Shown piece by piece: positions 6,985 to 8,447 of a stretch of 8,447 bases of DNA. A program made the position numbers and the translations under genes. The notes beneath the pieces were generated by a model. That model was not told the DNA's origin and did not search any database. It saw only the letters and a program-made list of their open reading frames with translations. Source of the stretch: a bacterium (GTDB lineage: Bacteria > Patescibacteria > ABY1 > BM507 > VMTK01); assembly GCA_030641105.1 (NCBI GenBank), contig DAOWHZ010000092.1, positions 1-8,447 of the forward strand. The letters run 5' to 3'. Numbering within the stretch: the stretch's first letter is position 1; every line of letters begins with the position of its first letter.

Positions 6985-6988
6985 AAAT

Positions 6989-7037
6989 TTGAGTTAATCA
7001 GTTGCTTGGTTGATTTTTGATTTGGTGTTTGGCGTAG
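6989..7037. repeat. Weak heptamer-like array in the secY leader
   Basis: Two exact tandem copies of TTGATTT (7010-7016 and 7017-7023) are followed in phase by GGTGTTT and GGCGTAG, with more degenerate units before them. This is most of the 71-base spacer ahead of secY. The periodicity is much poorer than in the other arrays and could be chance. Confidence 0.35.
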
Positions 7038-7055
7038 CTATTATTTACTATAAAT

Positions 7056-8099
7056 TTATCTTAATTCTAAATCTTTTATAGCTTTTTTATACCAAGCCCC
7101 CGCCAGTTGTTTGGCTTTTTTAGATGTAATCCTATTAAACATCCAATCAAATTTTTCTCGTATTTGATTTTTTTTAATTCCAGCTTCTGTCCTTGTTAAA
7201 AAATCTTGTATATTATTTTCAAAAAAACTAATGCTATCAGCATCCTTTAATAAGTTCTGCTCATCATTTCCACCTTCTTCATGCCTTGAAACCAACATTT
7301 TTACTTTATCAATGATTTTATGGCCAGCATTTTGTTCTTTTAAAAAATTTCCAATGATTTCCGCACCTCTTTCCTCATGAAGACGTAAAAAACTTTTATC
7401 AATAAAACCAAAACCGCCTTTTTGCATTATTTGTATCACATCCCTCTTTCTAAAAGCCCTTTCAATATCATGTGCCACGGCAGATATTAACAAAGCTTCA
7501 TCCGCATCATATTTTAATTGCTTAATCCAATAAACAGTCCTTTTAAAATGTTCAATCTGTTGATCTTTATTTGCTTTAATAAACGACTCAGTTACAAATT
7601 GTTCGGCTTTTTGGTATAATTCTAAATTTATATCAATTTTACCCTTTTTAATCATGGGCTGATCTGCCTTGGACGGAAACTTTCCGATCTGCTCCTTCAC
7701 ACTTTCACTAACTTTCAAACTTTCAAACTTTAAACTTTTAACTGTAAGCTCCCCCTTCCCCAAAACCTTAACCGGTAATTTAATTGTATCAATTAACCCT
7801 GCTTTGAGCAAACTCTTAGGATTAATCACATCGCCATCTTTAAAATGCTTATTCAAATCAACTAAATTAACAACCTGATTTTTCGGCTTGTCAGATTTAA
7901 AACCCCGCTTTTTCGGAATATTCCGCAAAATCATTTTCATACCCAAACGTTTTAAGCCGGACTTGCCGCCAGACCTTGATCTCTGACCCTTAATGCCTCT
8001 GCCGCTATAAGTACCATGGCCAGAAGCATTGCCTCTGCCCACTCTCTTGCGCTTTTTAACGGCTTTTTTATTTGGTTTTATATTATGCAATCTTAACAT
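7056..8099 (-). CDS. rplO: Ribosomal protein L15 (uL15) fused to an HD-type hydrolase domain
   Basis: Residues 1 to about 140 are uL15, a late-assembling large-subunit protein: RVGRGNASGHGTYSGRG (19-35), GQRSRSGGKSG (38-48), a basic GMKM/IPKKRGF region (53-67), and the C-terminal fold with VLGKGELTVKSLKF (112-125). L15 normally ends near 145-150. Here the frame stays open to residue 347. The added part (about 155-347) looks like an HD-superfamily phosphohydrolase, with H184, the H210-D211 doublet, H241, H273 and D286 in the order expected for metal ligands. An internal Met149 (ATG at 7655) sits where a free HD protein would begin, so a separate product by internal initiation is possible. The start is ATG 8099; an upstream in-frame ATG (8141) lies in repeat sequence and is rejected. 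No substrate can be assigned to the HD part. Confidence 0.9.
   Translation of the reverse strand: MLRLHNIKPNKKAVKKRKRVGRGNASGHGTYSGRGIKGQRSRSGGKSGLKRLGMKMILRNIPKKRGFKSDKPKNQVVNLVDLNKHFKDGDVINPKSLLKAGLIDTIKLPVKVLGKGELTVKSLKFESLKVSESVKEQIGKFPSKADQPMIKKGKIDINLELYQKAEQFVTESFIKANKDQQIEHFKRTVYWIKQLKYDADEALLISAVAHDIERAFRKRDVIQIMQKGGFGFIDKSFLRLHEERGAEIIGNFLKEQNAGHKIIDKVKMLVSRHEEGGNDEQNLLKDADSISFFENNIQDFLTRTEAGIKKNQIREKFDWMFNRITSKKAKQLAGAWYKKAIKDLELR
7701..7743. repeat. 7/8-base repeat array inside the 3' part of the L15 coding region
   Basis: The plus strand shows ACTTTCACTA, ACTTTCAA twice, ACTTTAA and ACTTTTA in a row. It encodes residues 119-133 of the L15 portion (the SLKFESLKVSES region) and ends about 20 codons before the HD-domain Met149. 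The style resembles the spacer arrays, although the unit length drifts between 7 and 8. Confidence 0.7.
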
Positions 8100-8112
8100 A
8101 ATTCTTGAAATC

Positions 8113-8243
8113 CCAAATTTCAAATTCCAAATAACAAACAAATCTCAATTACCAAAACTCCAATAACCAAATTTTACTATTACCGTTTGAAATTTGTTAT
8201 TTGGAATTTGGAATTTGTTTGTTATTTGTTATTTGAAATTTGG
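8113..8243. repeat. AT-rich inverted repeat with 7-base phasing, rpsE-rplO junction
   Basis: The outer arms pair perfectly over 13 bases (8113-8125 with 8231-8243), then, after a 2-base mismatch, over 16 bases (8128-8143 with 8213-8228). Inner parts pair poorly. The arms are rows of CCAAATT, ACAAATA and ACAAACA-type heptads, like the element at 705-847. The right arm overlaps the last codons and stop of rpsE; the left arm forms the leader of rplO. It fills the place where rpmD stands in other bacteria. Confidence 0.88.
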
Positions 8244-8447
8244 TGCTTTTTACTTCTTTAAGTTCTCTATTTTCTTTTTTAGATTTATCATTTTTCTTGC
8301 CCTCAACTCTTTTTAGATTCCTTAACGCTTCAATAGTACACTTCACATTATTAACCTTATTATTAGTTCCTAAAATCTTGCTGGTAACATTTTTAATCCC
8401 GGACAATTCTAAAACAACGCGCACCGCGCCGCCGGCAATAATGCCCC
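8197..8447 (-). CDS. rpsE: Ribosomal protein S5 (uS5), C-terminal part only
   Basis: The gene enters from the window edge; 83 residues are visible. S5 is a small-subunit protein needed for decoding accuracy. The visible part starts with [20 protein letters not shown] and contains [20 protein letters not shown], the conserved C-terminal S5 region that usually reads GSxNPxNVVRAT. After this comes a long lysine-rich tail ([22 protein letters not shown]), whose last 15 residues ([15 protein letters not shown]) are encoded by the arm of the neighbouring repeat, which also supplies the TAA stop. C-terminal tails of S5 vary among bacteria, so the extension may be tolerated. The reading frame is in the normal rpsE-rplO order. 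Confidence 0.95.
   Translation of the reverse strand, partial: GIIAGGAVRVVLELSGIKNVTSKILGTNNKVNNVKCTIEALRNLKRVEGKKNDKSKKENRELKEVKSTKFQITNNKQIPNSK

Noticed and set aside
7682..7690. Nine bases identical to the start of a common Illumina adapter, close to the L15-HD joint
   Set aside because: The match ends after nine bases, the frame stays open, and the bases encode plausible L15 residues; most likely chance, though it is a reason to check reads there.
8100..8141. Upstream 14-residue extension of L15
   Set aside because: Encoded by the AT-rich repeat arm; ATG 8099 gives the usual L15 N-terminus.
8113..8243. Classical MITE or insertion sequence remnant
   Set aside because: No target duplication or transposase; internal 7-base periodicity and differing units at other sites do not fit one transposed element.

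Overview
The window looks like a chromosomal segment of a small-genome bacterium of the Candidate Phyla Radiation (Patescibacteria), probably a Parcubacteria-type lineage. The grounds are strong AT bias, mostly leaderless or weakly SD-led genes, a spc-type ribosomal operon with no room for rpmD (uL30, known to be absent from CPR), and divergent core proteins. TGA is used as a stop (secY and the 220-residue hypothetical), so the Gracilibacteria/SR1 code with TGA as glycine does not apply. The lineage call is inference from sequence character, not from a search.

Every gene is on the minus strand, so transcription runs from high to low coordinates. In that order: the 3' end of rpsE (8447-8197); rplO fused in frame to an HD-type metal-dependent hydrolase domain (8099-7056); secY (6984-5713); a spacer of 264 bases with an intrinsic terminator and a possible new promoter; a two-gene MacB/LolD-like ABC exporter, made of an ATPase with a long duplicated C-terminal extension (5448-3988) and its FtsX/MacB-type permease (3938-2730); an unrecognised 220-residue protein (2600-1938); a CaCA-family cation exchanger (1853-861); and the start of a divergent adenylate kinase gene (674-1, cut by the window edge). 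rpsE-rplO-secY-adk is the ancestral spc order, so the four genes between secY and adk look like an insertion into that operon. The first part makes ribosomal proteins and the Sec channel; the inserted part is mostly membrane transport.

The strongest unexplained signal is in the spacers. Nearly every one is built from short arrays with a 7-base period, with a different unit at different sites (CCAAATT-like, CGCGTAA-like, CTTACTT, GATTTAA). Several are arranged as facing inverted arms, and several abut or overlap gene ends. One array supplies the last codons and stop of rpsE, one contains the stop of the ABC permease, one abuts the secY stop, and a related 7/8-base array lies inside rplO just before the point where L15 runs on into the HD domain. 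This suggests that repeat growth at gene ends has lengthened or fused proteins here. No tRNA, rRNA, CRISPR array, transposase or plasmid feature was seen.
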